Origin: an uncultured Prevotellaceae bacterium
GTDB taxonomy: Bacteria; Bacteroidota; Bacteroidia; Bacteroidales; Bacteroidaceae
Assembly: GCA_900316445.1 (NCBI GenBank)
Contig: ONCZ01000012.1
Coordinates: 1-64,000 of the forward strand
Reading direction: 5' to 3'
Length of the DNA: 64,000 bases
Shown here: positions 1-7,372 of the stretch, one piece after another
How positions within the stretch are numbered: the first letter of the stretch is position 1
Layout: each line of letters opens with the position of its first letter
Program-made: the position numbers and the translations under genes
The notes under the pieces: model-generated
The model's database searches: none
Told to the model about the DNA's origin: nothing
The model's input: only the letters and a program-made list of their open reading frames with translations

Positions 1-715
1 TCAGACGGCCACGGTTCTTTCTCTGGGTGGTCTTCTGTTTGTCTATCTCTGCCAGACGCTGCTTCAACAGGGTGATACGCTGAAGAATGATACGACGGTC
101 CATCTCCAACTGCGTCTCACCTGGGCCGCGCAAGCCCACCGACCCTTTGCCGCCGCCGGAGCCGGAACCACCACCCTGGCGCTCAAGGTGAGTCCAGAGC
201 CGCTGAAGGCGAGGCAACATATAACGGTGCTGCGCCAGTTCCACCTGGGCCTTGGCCTCTGCCGTCTGGGCCCTCATGGCGAAAATATCTAAAATAAGAG
301 ATGTACGGTCGAGGATTTTCACCTGCAGTTCTTGCTCGATATTCCTGATCTGCTTTGCACTCAGTTCATCGTCGAAGATCACCATTCCCACAGGCTGTGG
401 GGCATTCTTCTCGTCGAGCAAGCCCTCAGCAAAAAGTGAGGCATCCTGAGCGTCTAACCAGTCATCATACGCGTCCTGACATTTCTTGATGTATTGCTTG
501 ATCTCCTGCAGTTTACCTGAGCCCACATACGTGGTCTGGTTCGGGCCACCCACCTTCTGCGTAAACCGCTTCACTGTGACAGCCCCAGCCGTATCGGCCA
601 GGAACTCCAACTCGTCGAGATATTCTTTGGTCTTAGCCTCATCCTGCTCCTTGGTGACAAGTCCTACCAGCACAGCAGTCTCGGCCTTGGCCTGCGATAT
701 GACAAATTCTTTCAA
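1..715 (-). CDS. hflX: GTPase HflX, N-terminal 238 residues (partial)
   Basis: HflX is a ribosome-associated GTPase that splits stalled or heat-damaged 70S ribosomes. Only the N-terminal part is here; the reading frame is open to the left edge and the G domain lies outside. The start is read as TTG at 713-715, because the protein then begins MKEFVISQAKAETAVLVG, the usual start of Bacteroidales HflX, and no ATG is available nearby. The HflX signature GPGETQLEMDRR lies near residue 200, preceded by a Gly/Ser-rich loop and followed by a charged helix. An apparent TGA at 1-3 is out of frame. A TATCTTTG promoter box lies about 20 nt upstream. Confidence 0.93.
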   Translation of the reverse strand, partial: MKEFVISQAKAETAVLVGLVTKEQDEAKTKEYLDELEFLADTAGAVTVKRFTQKVGGPNQTTYVGSGKLQEIKQYIKKCQDAYDDWLDAQDASLFAEGLLDEKNAPQPVGMVIFDDELSAKQIRNIEQELQVKILDRTSLILDIFAMRAQTAEAKAQVELAQHRYMLPRLQRLWTHLERQGGGSGSGGGKGSVGLRGPGETQLEMDRRIILQRITLLKQRLAEIDKQKTTQRKNRGRL

Positions 716-735
716 TCCTTGCTATTTTTTGCGCA

Positions 736-743
736 CAAAGATA
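736..743 (-). promoter_or_regulatory. Bacteroidetes -7 box for hflX
   Basis: TATCTTTG on the minus strand matches TAnnTTTG and lies about 20 nt before the proposed TTG start, which supports that start. No good -33 TTTG is seen. Confidence 0.6.
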
Positions 744-750
744 CAAAATA

Positions 751-839
751 AAAGTAAAAAGGTAGAAAGGTAAAAAGGTAAATTGGAAAAAAGTAATGTC
801 CTTTAACTCCTTTTAACTCCTTTAACTCCATGAACTCCT
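751..839. repeat. two short tandem-repeat tracts between hflX and nagB
   Basis: Bases 751-785 hold three or four imperfect copies of AAAGGTA. Bases 801-839 hold four copies of a 9-10-nt unit, TTTAACTCC. The second unit recurs at 51551-51570. They occupy the divergent hflX/nagB promoter region, upstream of the nagB promoter box. Confidence 0.75.
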
Positions 840-850
840 AATTTATTTTG

Positions 851-858
851 TACTTTTG
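851..858 (+). promoter_or_regulatory. -7 box for nagB
   Basis: TACTTTTG matches TAnnTTTG, 35 nt before the nagB ATG. It directly follows the TTTAACTCC repeat tract, which therefore occupies the place of the -33 region. Confidence 0.6.
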
Positions 859-893
859 CAGCAGAATTACGAACCAAACAAAACAATAACATT

Positions 894-1631
894 ATGAGAG
901 TAATTATCCAGTCTGACTATCAGAAACTGTCCCAATGGGCAGCCAACCATGTCATTGAGCGAATCAACAAGTTCAACCCCACTCCCGACCACAAGTTCGT
1001 TCTGGGCCTCCCCACAGGTTCTTCGCCCGTTGGCATGTACAATGCCCTCGTCGAAGCCAACCGTGCCGGCAGGGTGTCATTCAAGAATGTCATCACTTTC
1101 AACATGGACGAGTATGTCGGTCTGCCCGAGACACACCCCGAGAGTTACCATGCCTTCATGGCCCGTAACCTCTTCGACCACATTGACTGTCCGAAGGAGA
1201 ACATCCACATTCTCAATGGCAATGCTCCCGACCTCAACGAGGAGTGCGCCAGGTACGAGGCCATGATTGAGGAGGCTGGTGGTGTCGACCTGTTCATAGG
1301 TGGCATAGGCCCCGACGGTCATATAGCCTTCAACGAGCCGGGCAGTTCACTCTCCAGCCGTACCCGCATGAAGACCCTCACCACCGACACCCGTATTGCC
1401 AACAGCCGGTTCTTTGGCGGCCGTCCTGAAAATGTGCCTGCCCACGCCCTGACGGTTGGCGTCGGCACCGTGATGTCCGCTCGCGAGGTGATGATTCTGG
1501 CCAACGGTCACTTGAAGGCCCGCGCCCTGCAGGCTGCCATCGAGGGGAGTGTCAACCACATGTGGACCATCTCTGCCTTACAGATGCACGATCCTTGGAC
1601 AGATAATGCGGTCCTATTTGATTTCACATAA
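894..1631 (+). CDS. nagB: glucosamine-6-phosphate deaminase NagB, short C-terminus
   Basis: NagB converts glucosamine-6-phosphate to fructose-6-phosphate and ammonia in amino-sugar catabolism (cytosol). The family sequence is unmistakable: [11 protein letters not shown] near residue 40, NMDEYVGL with the catalytic Asp near 70, [18 protein letters not shown] near 140 with the catalytic His and Glu, and SRFFGG. The protein is 245 residues against about 263-270 in the family. It follows the family to SALQMH and then ends with [13 protein letters not shown], lacking the usual VCDE...ELKV..YF tail. No remnant of that tail is seen in any frame up to 1700. Function is probable, but the missing C-terminal helix makes stability or allostery uncertain. 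Confidence 0.93.
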   Translation: MRVIIQSDYQKLSQWAANHVIERINKFNPTPDHKFVLGLPTGSSPVGMYNALVEANRAGRVSFKNVITFNMDEYVGLPETHPESYHAFMARNLFDHIDCPKENIHILNGNAPDLNEECARYEAMIEEAGGVDLFIGGIGPDGHIAFNEPGSSLSSRTRMKTLTTDTRIANSRFFGGRPENVPAHALTVGVGTVMSAREVMILANGHLKARALQAAIEGSVNHMWTISALQMHDPWTDNAVLFDFT

Positions 1632-1718
1632 ATAAGGACGCAAGTGTCCTTCCAAGTGCTTAAATCTCTGTGAGATCTGTAATATTTGTGTGACAATACA
1701 AACATAACACTCAAATCT

Positions 1719-3761
1719 ATGAATAGAATAGTTTCTTTTTTGATCTGTCTTGCCACTGTATTTATTTGTCAGGCGGAGAACGTAAAGGTGTCATCGCCCG
1801 ACGGGCAGTTGGTAGTAAACGTCAGTTGCGAGGGAGGGAGGCTGTACTACGATGCCACCCTCGACGGACAGCAAATGATGGAGAAGTCAGCCCTCGGCCT
1901 GAAGACCAGCATCGGTGACTTCACCCGCGACCTCTCCACCGTAAACTGTCAACTGTCAACTGTAAACTCCTCCTATTCCATGCGCGGCACCAAGGCCTCT
2001 TCTCATGATTACAAGGCCACGAAGGCCGTCATCGACATTGAGAACAAGGATCATCAGCGCTTCAGCATCATCTTCCAAGTGAGCAACAACGACATTGCCT
2101 TCCGCTACTCCATTCCCCGCCAGAACATAGGGCGCAAGGAGATGAAGCGCGTGAGAATCAAAAGTGAACTGAGCAGTTTCAACTTCCCTGACGGCACCAC
2201 CACCTTCATCTCTCCACAGATCGGTCCTGAGACCGGCTGGGAACAGACCAAGCCCAGTTACGAGGAAGGCTACTCTGCCGATGCTCCGATGGACGCTCCC
2301 TCGCAGTACGGTCACGGCTACATCTTCCCTGCCCTCTTCCATTATTCTAAGGAATCTTGGAATCAAGAAAATCCAGTGCAAGGCATTGGTAAGAAAAATC
2401 CTAGATTCCAAAATTCCTTAGAAAAAAAATCTTCCTCGGACTATTGGATTCTCCTAAGCGAAACCGGCGTTGGAAGCAACTACTGCGGTTCTCATCTCTC
2501 CGACTACCAGGCTGGCACAGGCTACACCGTTGCCTATCCTGATGCTGGCGAGAACAACGGCTACGGCACAGACTTCGCCGCCATCCCCCTGCCCGGAGAG
2601 ACCCCCTGGCGCACCATCACCCTCGGCCATACACTCAAGCCCATCGCCGAGACCACCATCAGTTACGACCTCGTTGAGCCTCTCTACGAGCCTTCAACAG
2701 ACTACAAACCAGGCCGTTACACCTGGAGTTGGCTCATCTGGCAGGACAAGAGCATCAACTACGACGACCAGGTGAAGTTCATCGACCTCGCCTCGGCTAT
2801 GGGTTTTGAATACTGCCTCGTGGATAACTGGTGGGACACACAGATTGGCCGCGACCGCATCGAGGAACTTTCGAAGTATGCCCAGTCGAAGGGCGTGCAC
2901 CTCCTATTATGGTATAACAGCAACGGTTTCTGGAACGATGCCCCGCAAGGACCGCGTGACTGCATGTCGACGGCCATCGCCCGCGAAAGGGAGATGAAGT
3001 GGATGCAGTCCATCGGCATCAAGGGCATCAAGGTGGACTTCTTCGGAGGCGACAAGCAAGAGACGATGCGGCTTTATGAGGACATCCTCAGCGACGCCAA
3101 CCGCTACGGACTGCAGGTCGTATTCCACGGCTGCACAGTACCTCGCGGCTGGGAACGGATGTATCCCAACTTCGTAGCCTCAGAGGCTGTGCTGGCCTCT
3201 GAGAACGTGTTCTTCAACGAGGGAGCCGCCATCAAGCAGCCTTTCGACCTCACCCTCCACCCCTTCTGCCGCAATGCCACAGCCTCAATGGACTGGGGAG
3301 GCATCATCATGAACAAACACCTCGCGCCAGACAACAAGAGCCGGCACACCCGCAAAACGACCGACATCTTCGAACTTGCCTCAGGCCTCATCATGCAGAC
3401 CTCCGTGCAATGTGTCGCCATGCAGCCGAACAACCTCGGCGAACTGCCTGAATTCGAACTCGACTTCCTTCGCAGCCTTCCCACCACCTGGGAGGAAACA
3501 CGCTTCATCGACGGCTATCCCGGCCGTTACGTTGTTCTCGCCCGTAAGACCACTGACGGCCAATGGTACATTGCCGGCCTCAACGCCCTCAAAGAGCCTC
3601 TGACGCTCACCCTCGACCTGCCGATGTTTGCCCCAGGCAAGACCCTCCGCTACTACGTCGACAAGCCTTCCGGCGAGCCCACGGTCATCCCCCTCAAGAT
3701 TGACAAGAAGGGTCGCGCCAAGGTCACCATCCAGCCTAACGGAGGCATCATCATACAGTAG
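1719..3761 (+). CDS. glycoside hydrolase family 97, probably retaining alpha-galactosidase type
   Basis: A secreted or periplasmic glycosidase of 680 residues. The ATG at 1719 is chosen because it is followed directly by a signal peptide (MNRIVSFLICLATVFICQA); an earlier in-frame ATG at 1686 adds 11 residues. GH97 features: an N-terminal beta-sandwich, PGRYTWSWLIWQD, the barrel motif IKGIKVDFF with Asp440, and FHGCTVPRGWER followed by SEAV with Glu489. In inverting SusB enzymes a Glu follows the His; here it is Gly. The Asp/Glu pair fits the retaining GH97b alpha-galactosidase type instead (inferred from known family members). Two insertions look foreign: a heptamer tract at 1941-1970 and a 75-nt palindromic piece at 2347-2421. 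It lies 87 nt after nagB and may share its transcript. Confidence 0.88.
   Translation: MNRIVSFLICLATVFICQAENVKVSSPDGQLVVNVSCEGGRLYYDATLDGQQMMEKSALGLKTSIGDFTRDLSTVNCQLSTVNSSYSMRGTKASSHDYKATKAVIDIENKDHQRFSIIFQVSNNDIAFRYSIPRQNIGRKEMKRVRIKSELSSFNFPDGTTTFISPQIGPETGWEQTKPSYEEGYSADAPMDAPSQYGHGYIFPALFHYSKESWNQENPVQGIGKKNPRFQNSLEKKSSSDYWILLSETGVGSNYCGSHLSDYQAGTGYTVAYPDAGENNGYGTDFAAIPLPGETPWRTITLGHTLKPIAETTISYDLVEPLYEPSTDYKPGRYTWSWLIWQDKSINYDDQVKFIDLASAMGFEYCLVDNWWDTQIGRDRIEELSKYAQSKGVHLLLWYNSNGFWNDAPQGPRDCMSTAIAREREMKWMQSIGIKGIKVDFFGGDKQETMRLYEDILSDANRYGLQVVFHGCTVPRGWERMYPNFVASEAVLASENVFFNEGAAIKQPFDLTLHPFCRNATASMDWGGIIMNKHLAPDNKSRHTRKTTDIFELASGLIMQTSVQCVAMQPNNLGELPEFELDFLRSLPTTWEETRFIDGYPGRYVVLARKTTDGQWYIAGLNALKEPLTLTLDLPMFAPGKTLRYYVDKPSGEPTVIPLKIDKKGRAKVTIQPNGGIIIQ
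1941..1970 (+). repeat. heptamer tandem repeat inside the GH97 gene
   Basis: Four imperfect copies of GTAAACT/GTCAACT lie inside the coding frame and are translated as STVNCQLSTVNSS. They fall in the N-terminal domain. The period of 7 is not a multiple of 3, so gain or loss of one copy would shift the frame. Confidence 0.75.
2347..2421. repeat. 75-nt palindromic in-frame insertion in the GH97 gene
   Basis: CTAAGGAATCTTGGAATC (2347-2364) and GATTCCAAAATTCCTTAG (2404-2421) are inverted copies with one mismatch in 18. The segment is 75 nt, exactly 25 codons, is AT-rich and Lys/Asn/Ser-rich in translation, and separates FPALFH from WILLSETGV, which are close together in GH97 proteins I know. Confidence 0.75.
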
Positions 3762-3783
3762 CCTCTTCCTGACTATTAACAAC

Positions 3784-3812
3784 AGAGGCTGTGCCGAAAT
3801 AGCACAGCCTCT
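3784..3812 (+). terminator. terminator after the GH97 gene
   Basis: An 11-bp perfect hairpin, AGAGGCTGTGC/GCACAGCCTCT with a 7-nt loop, is followed by a T-rich stretch 23 nt after the GH97 stop. Confidence 0.75.
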
Positions 3813-3824
3813 TATTAATTTGCC

Positions 3825-3956
3825 GTTCTGATGCCTTGCATCACTCGTTCAGATGCCTTGTACAGGTTGTTCAGACGCCTTGCATACCTATATGGAGATG
3901 CCTTCCACGACTCGTACAAGGCATTCCTTTAACCCATACAAGGCATTTGCACAACA
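3825..3956. repeat. array of six 22-nt units (GATGCCTTG/TACAAGGCAT)
   Basis: Six consecutive units of exactly 22 nt start at 3825, 3847, 3869, 3891, 3913 and 3935. The first four carry GATGCCTTG or GACGCCTTG at the same offset; the last two carry the inverted form TACAAGGCAT without breaking the period. The array fills the space between two convergent genes. No reading frame is supported. Bases 3957-4019 show nothing else. Confidence 0.8.
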
Positions 3957-4019
3957 GACTTGATTGTGGACACCTTCTGACCGGCAGTAAGAGTAATCAC
4001 CTAACAATCATCTAGCGCA

Positions 4020-5066
4020 TTAGAATTTGAAAAGGTTGCAGAAGATGATTGCGGCCGTCCACACGTGGTTATTGCAATTACAGTAGCCTAAGGTCTTGGA
4101 GTCTTTCGACATATCGATACGCCCGTTAGCCTTCACTTCGGCCACCGTCGCGTTAGAGCCCTTCACGGAGATGGATCCGCCGGAGGTGACGCAGCAGAGC
4201 AGGTTGCCCGACGAATCCTTGATGTCGCCAGACCATACGCTGCCAATCCTGTGCCCCGTGCCGTCGGTGATGTCGCCATTGCCCTTGGGCAACTGTCCCA
4301 CTTTCGTATGAGACCAGTTATAGACCACCCCGTTCTCGTCGACATACCCACGAGCGCTGCCCTTCTCAATCGAGTATTCACGCACCTTCTGCTGTGTGCT
4401 GCCGTTCGAACTGCCGGAAGTCCTCGTGGGGTTCTTGGCAGCCTGTGCCCTACGCTGTGCGGCAAGTTCCTGCTGACGTTTGACCTCTGCCTCCTGCTTG
4501 CGCTTCACCTCGGCCAATTCTGCCTTCGACTTGGCCAGCGACTCCTTGTTGTGATAGATGCCCAAATAAAGCAATGCCGCATACTTCTTGTCGAGACCCT
4601 TGGCAGTGCCGATGAGCACATCGTAGATAAACACCTGACCATTGTCGTTGATCATAGCCACCTTCTCGCCGTCCATCATCACCGAGCCGTCGCCCTGCAC
4701 TTTCAGATAACCCTGTTCGCCGTGGAAGTTCACAGTACCGTCCTTTAGCACCTCGCCGACCTTTCTGCCGTCGTCGTACATCACGTCGCCGTTCTTCTCC
4801 ACCTTGAAGATTACCTTCTTGCCCTTGCGCTCACCGTCGGGATGTGTCTTGTCGAGGATGAACTCCCCCGTCCTCGTGCGGAAGAAGCCTTGCACTGTAC
4901 CGCCACGCGTAAACTCAATGTCGCCGTTGCGCTTCTTGTTCACGTCCTCCACCGTCTCCTTGACCTTCTTCAGATTGCCAACGAGATTACCAAACTGTGC
5001 TTGCACAGTCGTCGTTCCAAGCATCATCACTGCCGAAACGACCAAGATTCTCATATTTTTCTTCAT
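4020..5066 (-). CDS. secreted protein with repeated beta-strand motifs (possible beta-flower type)
   Basis: 348 residues with a signal peptide (MKKNMRILVVSAVMMLGTTTVQAQ). Two regions of short repeated strands, of the pattern G-x-V/I-x-x-x-G (for example GDVMYDDGRKVGEVLKDG and GDITDGTGHRIGSVWSG), flank a charged helical stretch rich in Lys/Glu/Gln/Arg (about residues 175-215) that may be a coiled coil. This resembles Bacteroidales proteins annotated as 5-fold beta-flower, but that is only a resemblance; I cannot assign a function. The C-terminus is Cys- and aromatic-rich. It is monocistronic, with its own promoter, and is convergent with the GH97 gene. Confidence 0.7.
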   Translation of the reverse strand: MKKNMRILVVSAVMMLGTTTVQAQFGNLVGNLKKVKETVEDVNKKRNGDIEFTRGGTVQGFFRTRTGEFILDKTHPDGERKGKKVIFKVEKNGDVMYDDGRKVGEVLKDGTVNFHGEQGYLKVQGDGSVMMDGEKVAMINDNGQVFIYDVLIGTAKGLDKKYAALLYLGIYHNKESLAKSKAELAEVKRKQEAEVKRQQELAAQRRAQAAKNPTRTSGSSNGSTQQKVREYSIEKGSARGYVDENGVVYNWSHTKVGQLPKGNGDITDGTGHRIGSVWSGDIKDSSGNLLCCVTSGGSISVKGSNATVAEVKANGRIDMSKDSKTLGYCNCNNHVWTAAIIFCNLFKF

Positions 5067-5123
5067 AACTCCATGGTTTTTGGTTTATTACAATTAATAA
5101 TGTCAGTTATTCAATATCGACTG

Positions 5124-5131
5124 CAAAATTA
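5124..5131 (-). promoter_or_regulatory. promoter of the 4020-5066 gene
   Basis: On the minus strand TAATTTTG matches the -7 box, with TTG about 20 nt upstream as a -33 element, about 58 nt before the ATG. Confidence 0.6.
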
Positions 5132-5214
5132 CAAAATAATTGTGTTATTTGCAAGTATTTCACCTTCTTTATTATTATCGTCAGCCATGCCGCAACAAGG
5201 TTTTGAAACAAAGA

Positions 5215-5244
5215 ATCCCCCGTCAGAAAAGACTGACGGGGGAT
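5215..5244 (-). terminator. terminator of the capsule operon
   Basis: A perfect 12-bp hairpin, ATCCCCCGTCAG/CTGACGGGGGAT with a 6-nt loop, lies about 30 nt after the stop of the last capsule gene and is followed by a T-rich tract on the minus strand. Confidence 0.85.
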
Positions 5245-5273
5245 CACTAAAAAACGATTCCTATATAAATATC

Positions 5274-7310
5274 TCACGACATTTCTGCAACATGTTTCGA
5301 CGCTACCGTCTTCACAGGCAGGTCGAGTTCTTCATAGACGGAGTTGTTTGACTTGTACTCCGGCACAATCTGCTTCATCTTACGTACGGTCTCCATATCG
5401 TCGTATTTCTTGGAGACGGCTATGAGTTCGTCGATGTCCTGACAGACCTGATCGTAGTCGTAGGGCCGAACCTCGGCAATACGGATCTTCTTATGGAAGG
5501 TGGGCTTGGTGGTCTCCTTGTCGTTCAGGACTTCCTCAAAGAGTTTCTCTCCTTCACGCAGGCCCGTGTACTCAATTTTCACATTCTTGGCACCCGAAAG
5601 ACTGATCATTCGTTTGGCCAAATCGGCAATCTTGACGGGACGCCCCATGTCGAAGACGAAGATTTCGCCGCCGTTGCCTTTCGTTCCGGCCTCCAGCACG
5701 AGCTTACATGCTTCCGGGATGAGCATGAAGTAACGGATGATATCCGGGTGGGTGACCGTGACGGGGCCGCCGTTACGGATCTGCTCACGGAAGAGCGGGA
5801 TGACGGATCCATTGGATCCCAGCACATTTCCGAAGCGGGTGGTGACGAACTGGGTGACAGGAACCGAAATCGAGGATTGAGGAGATATGAGTGAGGAGTG
5901 ACCTCCGTACTGGGCGGTCTTGATGGCACGATCGAGGGTCTGGACGTAGATCTCACAGATACGCTTGGAGCATCCCATAACGTTGGTGGGATTAACGGCC
6001 TTGTCGGTAGATACCATCACGAACTTGCGGACACCGTACTTCACGGAGAGGTCGGCAATGATCTTCGTGCCGTAAACATTATTCATAATGGCCTCGGAGG
6101 GATTGTCCTCCATCATCGGCACATGTTTATAGGCGGCAGCATGGAATACGTATTCTGGCCGGAACTGGTTGAAGATGGCATCCATACGCGACATGCTGCA
6201 GACGGTGGTGACCACCACATGCGCATCGATATTGGGATACTCCTTGGCCATCATCAGCCGCAGGTCGTGCTGCGGGGTCTCTGCCTGGTCGATCAGCATC
6301 ATCGACGCCGGTTTACAAGTGGCAATCTGACGGACCATCTCGGATCCGATAGAACCTGCCGAACCTGTGATGAGCACACGACGACCGCTGAGCAATTCAC
6401 CCACCGACTTCATGTCGACCTTAATCTCTGCACGCGGCAACAGGTCTTCAACAGACACCTCCTTCAACTGGATATCGCTGTACTCCGCTTTGTCTTCATC
6501 ATCGACAGATTTCCCGTCCTGCATGTAGCTATCGACCTCGATGGCATTCTGGGCCATGAAGATTTTCACGCCCATACCGATGAGCAGGTCCTGCAGATCC
6601 TGGTTCTTACGGAAGTCGTTGGTACGATATGGTGACACGAGCACGGCTCCGATATGATAGTCTTCAACCACCTTACGCAGGTCGTCTTCCATCGTGAACA
6701 CTTTCTCACCCACGAGATCGTTGTGACGCAGACGACGGTTGTGGGAGATGAAACCCTTCAAGATGAAGCGACGGGGAGTCTGCGTGCGGATGCTCTCTGC
6801 CAGTCCGACACCACCGCTCTGGGCACCATAGATAAGTACGCGCAGGGCTCTGTTGTCGGCTGTGGACACATCGAAGACCGTCTTCACCAGCACACGCATG
6901 GCCCACATGACCAGCGTGGCAATGACGAACATGAGGACAATCTGACGACCCGTCAAAGGTTCGAAATATTGGCTGGGGGCAGAGAACATGAAGTAATGTA
7001 CACCCAGGGCCAGCACCAAAGACACCAGGTTGGCATAGAACACACGCATCAGGTCGACAAACGATGAGTAACGCACTATGCCGGCATACGTATGGAAATA
7101 ACGGATGCCAAAGACACTCAGGACCACATAGACGGACAACGAAGCCAAGAGGGTAGCCGTGCGGGTGGTCAGTTCAGTCCAGCTGCTGAAGATCCAGAAG
7201 CTGACGAATCCTGACAACAACAGAATAAGCATGTCGAGCACGAAGATGCTCCAATAGGGCAGTGAGTTACGGCGGAAATACCAATTTGCCAGTTTACGGA
7301 AGAAATTCAT
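5274..7310 (-). CDS. membrane nucleotide-sugar 4,6-dehydratase, CapD/WbpM/EpsC type
   Basis: Probable UDP-N-acetylhexosamine 4,6-dehydratase making a deoxy-sugar precursor for the capsule. 678 residues: four N-terminal membrane helices (about 1-140), a first nucleotide-binding region (about 150-270) and a C-terminal SDR domain with TGSAGSIGSE near residue 315. The catalytic stretch STDKAVNPTNVMGCSKR carries the Ser-Met-Lys triad of WbpM-like long enzymes, with Met where classical SDRs have Tyr. It is the last gene of the operon, 53 nt after the DegT gene. A small insertion, GGHSSLISPQSSIS (around 5870-5901), comes from a repeat-like stretch and sits just before the conserved VTTRFGNVLGS. Confidence 0.92.
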   Translation of the reverse strand: MNFFRKLANWYFRRNSLPYWSIFVLDMLILLLSGFVSFWIFSSWTELTTRTATLLASLSVYVVLSVFGIRYFHTYAGIVRYSSFVDLMRVFYANLVSLVLALGVHYFMFSAPSQYFEPLTGRQIVLMFVIATLVMWAMRVLVKTVFDVSTADNRALRVLIYGAQSGGVGLAESIRTQTPRRFILKGFISHNRRLRHNDLVGEKVFTMEDDLRKVVEDYHIGAVLVSPYRTNDFRKNQDLQDLLIGMGVKIFMAQNAIEVDSYMQDGKSVDDEDKAEYSDIQLKEVSVEDLLPRAEIKVDMKSVGELLSGRRVLITGSAGSIGSEMVRQIATCKPASMMLIDQAETPQHDLRLMMAKEYPNIDAHVVVTTVCSMSRMDAIFNQFRPEYVFHAAAYKHVPMMEDNPSEAIMNNVYGTKIIADLSVKYGVRKFVMVSTDKAVNPTNVMGCSKRICEIYVQTLDRAIKTAQYGGHSSLISPQSSISVPVTQFVTTRFGNVLGSNGSVIPLFREQIRNGGPVTVTHPDIIRYFMLIPEACKLVLEAGTKGNGGEIFVFDMGRPVKIADLAKRMISLSGAKNVKIEYTGLREGEKLFEEVLNDKETTKPTFHKKIRIAEVRPYDYDQVCQDIDELIAVSKKYDDMETVRKMKQIVPEYKSNNSVYEELDLPVKTVASKHVAEMS

Positions 7311-7317
7311 GTTATAC

Positions 7318-7372
7318 TTTGAGCTTTGAGCTTTGAACTTTAAACTTTATGATTACTTGATGATTACTTGAT
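7318..7372. repeat. heptamer and 11-mer tandem repeats between DegT and CapD genes
   Basis: Bases 7318-7352 hold five copies of TTTGAGC/TTTGAAC/TTTAAAC. They run into two exact copies of GATTACTTGAT (7351-7372), the second of which contains the stop codon of the DegT gene. The tract forms the whole 53-nt intercistronic spacer. Confidence 0.75.

Noticed and set aside
1-3. TGA as the stop codon of hflX
   Set aside because: It is out of frame with the hflX reading frame counted from 715; the frame continues past the left edge.
3825-3956. Possible CRISPR array
   Set aside because: Units are 22 nt with only a 9-10-nt shared core, no separate spacers, an orientation switch inside the array and no cas genes in the window.
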